Shown here one piece after another: positions 12,394-21,981 of a DNA stretch of 64,000 bases. The notes beneath the pieces were generated by a model. The model had not been told where the DNA came from and searched no databases. It saw only the letters and a program-made list of their open reading frames with translations. A program made the translations under genes and the position numbers. Positions within the stretch are counted from its first letter, which is position 1; every line of letters begins with the position of its first letter. The stretch comes from Diplolepis rosae (taxonomy: Eukaryota; Arthropoda; Insecta; Hymenoptera; Diplolepididae), in contig JAPYXD010000737.1 of the NCBI GenBank assembly GCA_030998225.1, positions 2,232,001 to 2,296,000 on the forward strand, in the 5' to 3' direction.

Positions 12394-13192
12394 GGAGAGC
12401 TGGCTACAGAGCAAGCAACATGCCTCGGTTAATGGAATTTCTCACCTGGAATAGGTTCGATTGCTGCCGTCAAAGCGGTACACCAATTGTCAGAAGGCGC
12501 ACTGGAAGCTTAATGCGTGGGCGAGCGTTCAAAGTTGTAATATTTTCGACAAAAAAAACTGTTTCAGAAAATGGCTGAAAATTTGCACACGTATTGAAGA
12601 CTATGAGAGAAAGCAAGGAAAAAATTGTCAGAAGGGTAAGTGGAAGCTAAAGGGTTGTCAGAAGCAGCCAAAGTTGCGAAAAATTTTGGCAAATTTACAT
12701 GTCTAGGAAAATTTCTGACAATTTGCATTTTTATTGTTTACATATAGAATAAACTACGTGCAAATTGCCAGAAGGCAAAGTGGAAGCGTTCATGAGAAAT
12801 TCGGGTGCAAAGTACGAGAGCGTCTTTTGGCGCCCGGCATACCGTCATCACTTTTCTCTTGATTTTCGCACCCTACATATTTCGGATCACTTCTGCCAAT
12901 TAATATGAATATTTATAAACTACTTAAGGAACTATTATTGAAATATCAGGGGTCAATTGAGAAGAAATCATAAATTTGATTAATTATTTATCGTACAATT
13001 GGCAACATTTGGCATGAATTATTTGGAGATTTTTTTTAAAGCATATTGAAATCTTAAAATATAAATGAAGAATAATTTTTTGAAGCAAAACTGCAAAATT
13101 TAGAAAAATTTTCGATATTAATATTCCTACAGTATTGCCAAGATATATATATACCTGAATAATATTCAAATATTGTTGATGTTTTTAGTAGT

Positions 13193-13196
13193 ATTA
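13193..13196. repeat. Target-site duplication of the LTR retrotransposon (left)
   Basis: ATTA here is repeated at 26995-26998 directly after the other LTR. Removing the element restores a sequence that is the exact reverse complement of the right arm around 30640-30665, which proves both the insertion and its boundaries. Confidence 0.9.
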
Positions 13197-15514
13197 TGAA
13201 ACATTTCGACCTTTACGATCTTTAATTTATCAATTTTTAAACATTTATCAAGTTATTATTGCCCGATTTGGTCAAAAGTTTCGCGTTTAGATTCTGATTT
13301 CAGATCTGCAATTTCCAATTATATCAATTTCCTGAATTTTGGAAAGGCAACTTTGCCCTATTTTAGGCCAAAATTGTTTGTTTATAATCTACGTGTGGGC
13401 CACACGAAGGGTGAAAATTTCGCGAAGTGGGATTCTTGATTTTAAGAGCTAGAATACCGAAGAAACTCACTATTTTTAATTTTGGAGAGAGCGAACGTCA
13501 ATTCTATAATTCCTCGTTCTCACAGTGCGTAATTTAGAGATTTCGTATCTATAATCATAGGAAAATCATAATTAACTTTTGTTTTGAATAATTTCGCGCA
13601 AACGCGCCACGAACAAAAACACGTTTTAATTTTGGGGAATTGTCCCTACACCTGAAAATAAAGTTCCTTTTGACCTTTTGGATCATAGAGTGGCTTTCTC
13701 TTTGCCATGGTTAATTCAACCCACTAGTTTTCTAAATATTCCAACCCACCATTTATCTTTAATTTTAAAATCTTATTATCCACAAGCATCAGGTTGTCGG
13801 TCTCAAATTTTGGAGATTAAGAGCATGTGCTCCCGACGAGTTCATCATTTGCTTTTCCTCCCGTTAGAATCAATAAAACCGTACTAGATTCTGGTTGACT
13901 CACTGGAAGTTTAGAAGGAAAAGGGAACGCCGTGATAGTGAAGTGCCCTCAGGGCTCCGACACTACACGACGCCAAAAATATATGAGGATGGGAACTTTC
14001 TCCGAGTCTCACTTTTTGTGAGTGCACGGATACTCGCGCCCCGAGTTGACCAGAATCCAGTATTTTACTCGAGCCTGTTGATCGCTGCTTTTAATTCAAA
14101 AATAAGAAAACCCCACGCGAATAAAAAAAAACAAACCTACAAATATTTAAAAAAAAAACGTAAAACGATCCAAAAGATCCCTAACTGCTAAGGGAGGACC
14201 GGGAAGCATAGACGACCTGGTTCTCAAAGTTGTTCACCTGATCGTGAGATGCAGGTGAGCATACTTGAGCCCGAGGTCTCGAATTAATAAATTGAATGCC
14301 CTGGTGTCGAGCCGTGCTCTCACCTTTGTGGGCAGCGCGCCTGTAATAAATTTTGTGGATCAGCAACCGAGCACGTTACCTCGGTTTTCCATCTCTCTAT
14401 TAATTTCCCCCCTTAATTAACATGCGCGCGCCTCAATTAGCGACCGCGATCGAGTCCAATTAAATCAATAAATTAAGAATTTTATGCACGATGTTTTCCC
14501 CCTTTTTACGACCGTTTTCGGGTTGGAAATCAGTATCAGGAAAAAGCTGACATTTTCGAGATCATGATGATGTTTTTCAAATTTCAAATCGTTGGATTTT
14601 TCGTCTCGTAGAGGTGTTCAAAAATTGATATGCGTTGATAAGAGAAAGCATGCCACGCGACGACGAGGAGAAAGCCTTTCCCCCCTCTCACCTCCCGCTT
14701 GGCGCGTGCTATTAGCGTAGGCGCGGGCTCCCATTGGACAGCAGTGTGTGAAGGTTTGAACGTTGTTAGAAAATTCAAAATCTTCTAAGAAAGATTGAAG
14801 AGATTATTATTACATGCTGATAATTCTCAAAAATAAAAATGAGCCTTTAAATAAAAGAAATTATCAGATGGTCACGCATTGTTCATTTGCCAATTTGGCA
14901 TTTTGCTGATGATTTACCAGTCAAAATTATTTTCAGATAATCAATGCTAACCTTTTGTCATTTTCTGTTCAAATTATAACTGTACTTGTTTATTGTATTT
15001 AATATTAACCAAATTTACCACATGACAATAATTATCTTTATTTATAATATTTGATTATTTATAATATTTCATAATGCAATGACAATTATGTTTATTTATA
15101 ATTGTCGTATTTGTATAATTGTTTATTGCCATTTATTAGCAATAATTAACAAACCTATAAAAACTAAGAATAAAAAAAAATAAAAGAAATGTGAGCGAGG
15201 GACGCCCATCCAGCGATCATGCATTATGCTGCTTGACCTGGGTGATTGGTCGTGCGGCAGCAACCACAGGTTAATGTGGCGCTCACTGGGAGTACGAACG
15301 AAAATGTCTGTGAAACCCAGACTACCTCGTTCTCGCCGCGTTCACTTCCGGTTTGGAGGTAAATCATTAATTGCTGCTCAAATACTGGATCATACCTCGC
15401 AATTCTTTTGTGCGAGTCTCGTGGGAATCTGCTTGTTCCTAAAGTGGCCTTAGTTTCGCGGATTTTACCCCCGTTTCGTCGCAAAAGGCGGATACTCGGG
15501 GCTGGGCCGTCTCA
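13197..15514 (-). repeat. 3' LTR (2318 bp)
   Basis: On the minus strand the LTR starts TGAGACGGCC and ends AATGTTTCA, the expected TG...CA. It is the same length as the copy at 24677-26994 (offset 11,480). By eye I find seven substitutions between them (for example 13266/24746 and 14336/25816) and no indels. Both LTRs contain short non-coding open frames that are not genes. Confidence 0.95.
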
Positions 15515-15564
15515 ACGCCCCACTAAACGAAGTGATCCTTTGCTCGCAAAGGATCATTTCGTTT
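15515..15564 (-). promoter_or_regulatory. Polypurine tract and adjacent hairpin (3' LTR-proximal)
   Basis: On the minus strand the bases just before the 3' LTR read AGTGGGGCGT, the expected position and composition of the plus-strand primer. Directly upstream (in element orientation) lies an 18-bp stem, 15525-15542 with 15547-15564, 17 of 18 pairs, loop of 4 bases. The same module is repeated at 15885-15938. Confidence 0.6.
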
Positions 15565-15884
15565 CTCTGAGCGGCACCGTAATCGTGCATAGAATCTTTT
15601 TATACAATTATAAATAAATAATACTTAAATTCTAGAAAAAAAAAAAATTAGTATAAAAGCGTATATATTTTTTTCTTTTTGTGTTTTTCTCTATTTTGTT
15701 CTGAAATAATATTTATCAAAATTTTTGAATAAAAAAAAAATATAAGTAGAAAATAATTATTTACTAATTCGATAATAATCATAAAATTACTATTTTGTTA
15801 TTAACTGTAAGGACTAAAAAAAAATTTTGAGTTGATAATAGTTTTTCTTACTCAAAGCAAAAATGGTTTCATGCTATGATGAAC

Positions 15885-15938
15885 CATCTCAACGCCCCCT
15901 CAATCGAAATAATCCCTCTCTCATGAGGGATTTTTTCG
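15885..15938 (-). repeat. Second polypurine tract plus hairpin module
   Basis: The minus strand reads GAGGGGGCGTTGAGATGG, which repeats both the polypurine tract and the first bases of the LTR (GGGGCGTTGAGACGG at the true junction). A 14-bp stem, 15905-15918 with 15925-15938 (13 of 14 pairs), lies at the same relative position as at the first module. The duplicate sits about 380 bp upstream of the real LTR border. Confidence 0.65.
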
Positions 15939-15959
15939 TTTCTAAGAGGAGGTTTTTCT

Positions 15960-15963
<4 letters not shown>

Positions 15964-15993
<30 letters not shown>
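15964..15993. repeat. (TA)n microsatellite
   Basis: About 14 TA units in the 3' untranslated part of the LTR element, between the second polypurine tract and the Tudor ORF. Confidence 0.9.
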
Positions 15994-15997
<4 letters not shown>

Positions 15998-16262
15998 AAA
16001 AAAAAGAGGGTGAGAGAGGAAAAAGTCAACCCAAACCAACCTCGCACTATTTCCGTCTCCGTCTTTTTTTTAAATTTTTTATTATTTGTTTTTGTTCTGT
16101 TTTTTATTTAGTATTTTATTTTTATTCGCTTAAATTATGCTACTTAATTGTAAACTTGTGTGCAAGTCTGCCTATTCTTATGTCTATTAAGCCACGAGGG
16201 AGGGCTTTCTTAACTTAGGTAATAATAATGTTAAAAAAAAACTTTGTTCATAAACAAGTTTA

Positions 16263-16952
16263 TTACAGGACATCCTGTTCCTCCTCCAGGTGGGGATACA
16301 GTGTTACCCTATTATTACAGGGTCGAGCGAAATTGTTGAAGATCAACCACGCATCCAAAAAGAAACCATCCGTCTCACACCTAGCCTGAGCCACGACAGT
16401 CTCCTCGCGGATCATCTCCACCTGAATGAAAAGGGAAGAGCTCATGATCCTCTCTCCAGTGGCCGAACATACCTGCCGACTCCACATCGGTTCAGCCCTG
16501 GGCCGGACGCCGGCCACGGCTACCCTGGAGCAGAAAGCGGGCACCGACGCGTGGTCGACGCCTAGACGAAACACACTGCCCACATCAATGAAGTCAAAGG
16601 AGCCGTCGTCTGCATCGTAGAGGACACATTGATTATCTGCCAGTTCCATGGCAACGTACCCCCTGCCTATCCAATCATCCCTGTCAATGTATGCCACCGG
16701 AATGTGCCTCGAAAAATCCGCGCTTCTGAGGTTGAGCCAGTCTGGTTTTGCCATGTAAATTTCCCGCAGCTCGCTCATGAGGGACAAATACTTCTCCTGA
16801 TTATTGCGCAGCCTCACGGTGAAGTCGGAAGGGCTGTATGCCGACACAGGCAGAACTTGGTAGCATTGGCCCACCTCTAAACCCTGTGTGGGTATCTGGT
16901 CTCGCTCAGTGGCAAGTTCCCCTTCGGCTCCCGTCCAGAGTTGCGTGGCCAT
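16263..16952 (-). CDS. Accessory ORF: extended Tudor-domain protein in an LTR retrotransposon
   Basis: This intact 229-residue frame lies between integrase and the 3' LTR. Residues about 25-50 read GLEVGQCYQVLPVSAYSPSDF followed by TVRL. Next come a helical stretch with YLSLMSELREIY, then VAYIDRDDWIGRGYV, CVLYDADDGSFDFIDVGSVF, and later PAFCSRVAVAGVRP with a Trp a few residues on. This is the order of an extended Tudor domain: an SN-like strand pair (x-SPSDF-x-V-x-L), the Tudor core with D-x-x-W-x-R-x-x-V and a strand with Y-D-x-D-D-G in place of the usual Y-x-D-Y-G-N, then the L-P-x-x-A-x-x-x-x-L-x-G-V-x-P segment. Such domains bind symmetrically methylated arginines on Piwi proteins in germline granules. 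Whether this one does is inference: the aromatic cage is only partly visible. A splice acceptor lies 14 bases before the ATG. GC content is higher than in pol, which suggests capture from elsewhere. Confidence 0.75.
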   Translation of the reverse strand: MATQLWTGAEGELATERDQIPTQGLEVGQCYQVLPVSAYSPSDFTVRLRNNQEKYLSLMSELREIYMAKPDWLNLRSADFSRHIPVAYIDRDDWIGRGYVAMELADNQCVLYDADDGSFDFIDVGSVFRLGVDHASVPAFCSRVAVAGVRPRAEPMWSRQVCSATGERIMSSSLFIQVEMIREETVVAQARCETDGFFLDAWLIFNNFARPCNNRVTLYPHLEEEQDVL

Positions 16953-17139
16953 TTCGTGGATTTTACCTATACAAACGAGAAAAAAAAAACCGAGTGAAGA
17001 AGAGAATTGGGGCCACTAGGAGCAACTCCACACCATCGGAACCTGACAACGAGACAACGCCCAACAGAAAGGAACTGACAAACTGAACCCACAGGAGCAT
17101 GCGCCATGCCAAATAAAAACTCACAGGAAAGGTTTAAAT
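16953..17139 (-). promoter_or_regulatory. Short intron-like spacer with splice signals before the Tudor ORF
   Basis: On the minus strand a donor-like CCT|GTGAGT lies at 17125/17124. An acceptor TTTGTATAG|GTAAAATC lies at 16967/16966, preceded by a long pyrimidine tract (CTCTTCTTCACTC, then a T run at about 16980-16990). The ATG of the Tudor ORF follows 14 bases after the acceptor. This would give an intron of 158 bases between the two accessory ORFs, or an acceptor for a distant donor near the 5' LTR. The arrangement resembles subgenomic splicing of env in retroviruses. Confidence 0.6.
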
Positions 17140-17622
17140 TTAAGGATTTATTTGGAGCGTGGCTGAGATTTCGTCCCAGTCTGGGCCATACAACCTAGCG
17201 TACACATTCTCGCCTATTCTTTTGAACAAAGGATCTTCTCCATCCTGGCGCTTCATCCTGTCGAGGAGCCAAGAGCAGAACCCCTTTTTAAAATTCGATG
17301 TCACCACCTCGCAGTTGGTGATACTGGGTTTTGTCCGTCGCTTCGCCAGTCTTTCAAGACACGCCGCTGAAGGGTACTTAATAGACATGCACTTCAGAAT
17401 GCCCTTCTTTGAAGTGGGCCCAAACCTGCCCGTCTGGACGCTCACCTTCCTGGTAGGGGGCACCGATAGTCTGCGGTGCTTCGTGTGGATCCTCTCCTCG
17501 GAGATTGTAGTCCCGGAAGCGTTTACCACCTCAAAGTTACGCAGGTGGGGCGCCAGGTGTCGATCCCGCAGCTGGGTGCCACAATCTCGCGCCTCAAGAC
17601 TAGGCAGTGCCGGACTAGACAT
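17140..17622 (-). CDS. Accessory ORF: basic protein of unknown function
   Basis: This 160-residue intact frame lies between pol and the Tudor ORF. I do not recognise the family. It is rich in Arg and Lys (for example RKVSVQTGRFGPTSKKGILK and ERLAKRRTKP) and ends in an acidic and aromatic part (ENVYARLYGPDWDEI). There is no signal peptide or membrane segment, so it is not an envelope protein. The only ATG that gives the whole frame lies 8 bases after a good splice acceptor (TTTCTCTTTTACAG, AG at 17632-17631). A gypsy-type third ORF normally encodes Env at this place. Like its neighbour it is richer in GC than gag and pol. It may act with the Tudor protein, but only the shared position supports that. 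Confidence 0.6.
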   Translation of the reverse strand: MSSPALPSLEARDCGTQLRDRHLAPHLRNFEVVNASGTTISEERIHTKHRRLSVPPTRKVSVQTGRFGPTSKKGILKCMSIKYPSAACLERLAKRRTKPSITNCEVVTSNFKKGFCSWLLDRMKRQDGEDPLFKRIGENVYARLYGPDWDEISATLQINP

Positions 17623-17900
17623 ATCTACGTCTGTAAAAGAGAAATCATGCGACTTGAATTAGGAGAGCGCGCGTGCGTCCACCGTTCCATGCACGAAATC
17701 TAATATTCTAAACACGGGGCTGAGACAAAAAAAAAACAAAATGTGGGATATTATGTGCAGATATAAATTGCGAGTGATCCCACTGTATTTACTATAACGA
17801 AAATGGAACGTGCACTCACATGGAATTTCTGGAGACACAAATAATAGAAGCACTCACGGCAATTTGCCATCACAGAATGAGCGCGCAAGGAAGGCAATTA
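17623..17900 (-). promoter_or_regulatory. Leader with splice sites before the accessory ORFs
   Basis: On the minus strand there are two donor-like sites, GCC|GTGAGT at 17858/17857 and CAT|GTGAGT at 17820/17819. One strong acceptor follows, TTTCTCTTTTACAG|ACG at 17631/17630, eight bases before the ATG of the basic ORF. Together with the sites at 17124 and 16967 this makes two short intron-sized gaps. Confidence 0.5.
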
Positions 17901-18600
17901 GTATTTAGAGGTTACAAGGAATAGTTGGCTATTCGCAAAATAGACTCAATTTGAGGACAAGCCGCTTTGGGTCATTTCAGCCACTATTTCATAATATTTT
18001 GTTTGAAAGAGACCAAGATAGAAAAACACGTATTTATTTCTACTTTTTATTTTGAAGTGAATTTAATCACCTTGTAAAAAGAAATAAGTCAAATTTTTCT
18101 TTCCGAAACTATTTAAACCAATTTAAATCTCAAAAGAGCCAACTCTTTTAAAATCCTCAGAGAAGCATGTTTTGTAGCGTGACGAGCTTTATTCATTAGT
18201 TGTATGCCCCACTTTTCAGTGCTTATGCAATCTCCAAATTTCTTGGTTTTCTAACATGCCTATTTAATTATTAATAACGATTGACTATTCCTAATATTTA
18301 CACATGCACATTTTCAAGCGTGAATAATCAGTAATTTTTGATCCATCTTAATATTATTATTTTATTTTTGAGATTTTCATAAAATTTCATTTATTTTTTT
18401 TTTTTTTTTTTTTTTTTTTATTAACCAACCGCCTTAAGGTTCAAAATGGCCCTTATTTATAGGGTAAATATTAAATGTAAGAAGAAAATATTAAAATAAG
18501 TTTTCATTGTACCTTTAATTATAGTTTAAATTATTCTAAGCTTAATCATATCAAGTTATGGCTATCCTTAGAATTTATATACAAAATTTAAATGACGTAG
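17901..18600 (-). other. Untranslated stretch between pol and the accessory region
   Basis: No reading frame of interest. It is AT-rich and contains a long T run (18394-18419), listed separately. Confidence 0.5.
18394..18419 (-). repeat. Internal 26-base poly(A) tract (element sense)
   Basis: On the minus (coding) strand this is 26 consecutive A bases, about 180 bases after the pol stop and just after an AATAAA-like context (GGTTAATAAA). It lies at the boundary between the pol unit and the accessory unit. It could be a scar of a reverse-transcribed polyadenylated RNA, or a simple homopolymer expansion. Confidence 0.7.
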
Positions 18601-21600
18601 TCATTTTTTTCCGACATTTTTGGGTTCGGTTTCTTCAATTTCTTCGAGGTGAGCTTCTCTCTTCTTGTAAATTTTTAAATCTTGAGAGTGAAACATCCCC
18701 CTTTCTTCCTTGGATTCGGGGTTCCATAGAATGTAAGTGCCAGGTCTAACCTGTTTTTTAATTTCGTATGGACCTTCATAAATCTGCAAGAATTTTTTGA
18801 GAAGTTTCTTTTTTGGGTCGGACTCATTAATTGCTTTCACAAGAACTGAGTCTCCTTTCTTTAATGTGATTAAACGATGAGCTTCATTAAATTTGGAAGC
18901 TCTGTTTTTTCCTTTTCTAGAGATGTTTTCTCGAGCCAATTCGATTTTTCTTTCATAATTCATTTTGGAATTATTCGGGGGAAAGTTAAGCCAATTTTCC
19001 CAGGCTCGTTTCGGTTTTTTATTTAGCTGTAGCTCGATTGGAGTGAACTCTGTGGTCTCATGGTAAGTCTCATTCATACAGCTTTCAATAACCTTAATCC
19101 AACTCCACCATGATCCATGATTCTCTCCAATGAGAGATCTAAAAAACCTAGATAATTCCCTGTGGATTCTTTCCACTATATTGCTCTGGGGATGCCGTAT
19201 CGAAGAAAACACCGGTTGTATTTGTTGTTCTTTTAAAAACTCTGACCAGACTGGAGACGTGAATTGCGTTCCGTGGTCAGTCACTATTTTAGACGGTTTT
19301 CCATGTTTCGGAAAATGGTCTTTTGTTAGTTTATTTATGACGGCTTTTGTGTTAGCTCGTCTCAGCGGGTACAAAACTACATATTTGGAAAAAGCATCAA
19401 TGGTGGACAAAATGTACTTGAATCCACCTTTTGATGCTGGCAATGGCCCATAAAAATCTATGGATAAAATTTCATTTGGTCTTTCGGGCAAATAATTTCG
19501 CATTTCAGAGAAACAAGTTTGATTTGTAACTTTGTTTCTCTGGCAAGAGTCACAACTAGCCAAGCGTCGCCTGACTATTTTTGCCAATTTCGGGTAATAA
19601 AAAAAATCACTTAACATTTTAATGACTTTTAAGGGGCCTATGTGGGCATACATTTCATGACATTCGTCGATTATGTCATGAATTATGCCTTTAGTTAAGC
19701 ATAGTCGCTTATTCTCTCCACCTACAAAATATAAGAGATCATCATGTATCTCATATTTGGTGGTTTTCTTTTCTTTGACATCTTTAATTTTCTGTACCAA
19801 AATAGGGTCCAGTTTTTGCTCTTGGGCAAAATTTTGTAGCCGATTTCGCAGATTTGATGATGGCCTTTTCGCCAGAGCGTACAAAATAATTTTGCCATCA
19901 TTGTTTGCCGTTTTTGATGCATTTTCCTCTTCTGGTAGACGACTCAAAGTGTCTGCCACTAAATTGTTTTTACCGGGACAATATTCTATCGAGATATCAT
20001 AATCTTGGATGGCCATCGTCCATCTGGTTAATCGTCCACTCAAAAGTTTGCACGTTTTCAGGAATGCCAGCGCTTTGTGATCGGTCCTGATTATGATTTT
20101 TCCTCCCATTACATATGACCGGAATTTGTGCAGGGCCCAAACTATCGCCAACAGCTCCTTTTCCGTCGTATAGTAAGCCAGTTCAGCGCCCTTCAATGTC
20201 CGGCTGGCATAAATAATGAGATAAGGATTTCCATTTTCGTCGAGCTGGAACAGAACGACACCCAATGCCACGTCACTGGCATCAGTTTGTAAATAAAATG
20301 GTTTTTTTTATCTCTGGGTAATTTAAAAGGACAGAAGAGCTAAATAATAGTTTTATTTCGTTAAAAGTTCTTTCCAGGTACTCATTCCATGTCCATTTTA
20401 CGTCCTTTTTTAACAATTCCAGAAGTGGAACAATTTTCGCAGCGTGATTTTTTGAGAATTTTGTATAGAAATTGATTAAACCCAGAAATCCACGTAATTC
20501 CTTTATATTTCTTGGTCAAAATATGTCCCAAGAACTTGACTTCGGATCTGAAAAAGTGGGATTTTTCTAGATTGATTGTTAGATTGTTTTCCATCAATCT
20601 ATGGAAAAGTGTCTCCAAATGTTGCAGATGTTGATGCACATCCTCAGAGGCGCAGAAAATATCGTGAATAAATGTTAAATAAAAATTCCCCAGTCCGTTT
20701 AGGACGAAATCTAGGGCTCTAACCAGTGCTGCTGTACTTGGTTTTAGGCCGAAGGGCGTTACGCAAAATTCGTAATATCTACCTTCGTGTAGAAATGCCG
20801 TATATTTTTTTGATTCCTCGGCTAGTGGAATTTGCCAAAAACTGCTGGTTAGATCCATTGTTGACATTATTTTACTTCCGCCACACCTCTGAAAAAGCAC
20901 CTCAGTAGGTTCTGCACATTCATAATCATTAATCATAATTTCATTCAATTTACGAGCATCTAAGCATATCCTAACGCTTCCATCTTTTTTCAAACTGGTC
21001 ACCAGTGGGTTTATGTATGGGCTGTTTGATCTTCGTATTATCCCTAGTTCCAATAAATTGTTTAATTCAGTTGTAACTAAACTTCTCAATTTCATTGGAA
21101 TTGGATACGTTTTAATTATGAAGGGTTTATCGTCTTTAATTTTTAATACATGTTCATATATAGAAATCCGTCCAGGTTTCTTCGAAAATATGTCTTTATA
21201 TTTTTTTTAAAACCTCCCAGAACTTCTTCTCCTCGCCGTTGAGCAGCTCGCATTTCGCCACTTTTTCTTCAATTTCAGCATCGGATATGCAGTAATTATC
21301 TTCAATTTTATCGTATTCTCTCATGTCACTAAATTCTTCATATTTCTCTGGGTAGTTAGTTTCATTTGCGAAGTCTTGTGGATCAATATCTGTTAAATTT
21401 TCGCTGGGCTCCATATTTATTTCGTGGATTACCCGAATACATTTTTCTCCATCCTTAATAAATTCAATTTTTAATTCTTTATCTTCATGTCGTAGTATTA
21501 CACAATTTTCTTCTATGTTGATCCTTCCTTTCAACTTCTTAAGCACATCTATTCCCAGAATACAATTTTTGTTCAATTTTGGAACTATTATAAACACGCA

Positions 21601-21974
21601 AGAATACGTTTCATCATTTACATTTAAGTCTGCATATAATTGATGCTTTAGTTTTATCGGTTTGACACCTGTGGCACCTACAACGCTCGTGCCGACGATT
21701 GGCAAAATTTTACAATTTTTCAATTTGTTTTTATTGTTTTCAAAGAAGTTTTCCGAAATACATGTTATTTCGCTACCCGTGTCGATAAGTGCATCCGTTT
21801 TAATGCCCTCAATTTTTACAAAAATGTTTGGGCACTTATCGACATTTTCGATAATTTCACAATTTTCATTTTCTAACAAATCTTTTCTTACATCTAAATC
21901 TAGAGGTCTTTCTTTAACATTACACCCTGGGATTGCCTCTAACATATTAATATCTGACTGCCCAGGGCTACCTA
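18601..21974 (-). pseudogene. pol: protease, reverse transcriptase, RNase H, integrase (damaged)
   Basis: Protease (21945-21196 region) has ALIDTGSEITCIS and ILGIDVL. RT (21195-20280) has INPLVTSLKKDGSVRICLD, MDLTSSFWQIP and FCVTPFGLKPS, but the catalytic YxDD reads FIHD, so the first Asp is His. RNase H keeps its acidic residues (TTEKELLAIVWAL, TDHKAL, ADTLSRLP). Integrase (up to about 18640) has the HHCC finger (HEMYAHIG, CDSCQRNK) and the full D,D,E (IDFYGP, TDHGTQF, NIVERIHREL). Breaks: a one-base gain in an A run near 21205, a deletion of some 17 codons with frame change near 20505, and a one-base gain in an A run near 20310. RNase H and integrase form one open frame (18601-20271). It is entered by -1 frameshifting from gag. 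Confidence 0.9.
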
Positions 21975-21981
21975 GTTTCCC
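21925..21981 (-). promoter_or_regulatory. Programmed -1 ribosomal frameshift signal at the gag-pol junction
   Basis: The last gag codons before the stop contain GGGAAAC (21981-21975 on the minus strand) in the X-XXY-YYZ phase. A -1 shift here leaves gag two codons after GGA and enters the protease frame without a stop. Seven bases downstream, CCCTGGG (21967-21961) can pair with CCCAGGG (21931-21925) in a perfect 7-bp stem with a 29-base loop. The spacing is within the usual range for such signals. Confidence 0.7.

Noticed and set aside
13678..15617. Open frames inside the LTRs (and their copies at 25158-26964)
   Set aside because: They lie in LTR sequence, have no motifs and are duplicated only because the LTRs are. 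Not genes.
17159..17662. 167-residue plus-strand frame opposite the basic accessory ORF
   Set aside because: The splice acceptor and ATG context, and the element's orientation, favour the minus-strand frame. The plus frame has no motif. A small chance remains that it is the real one.
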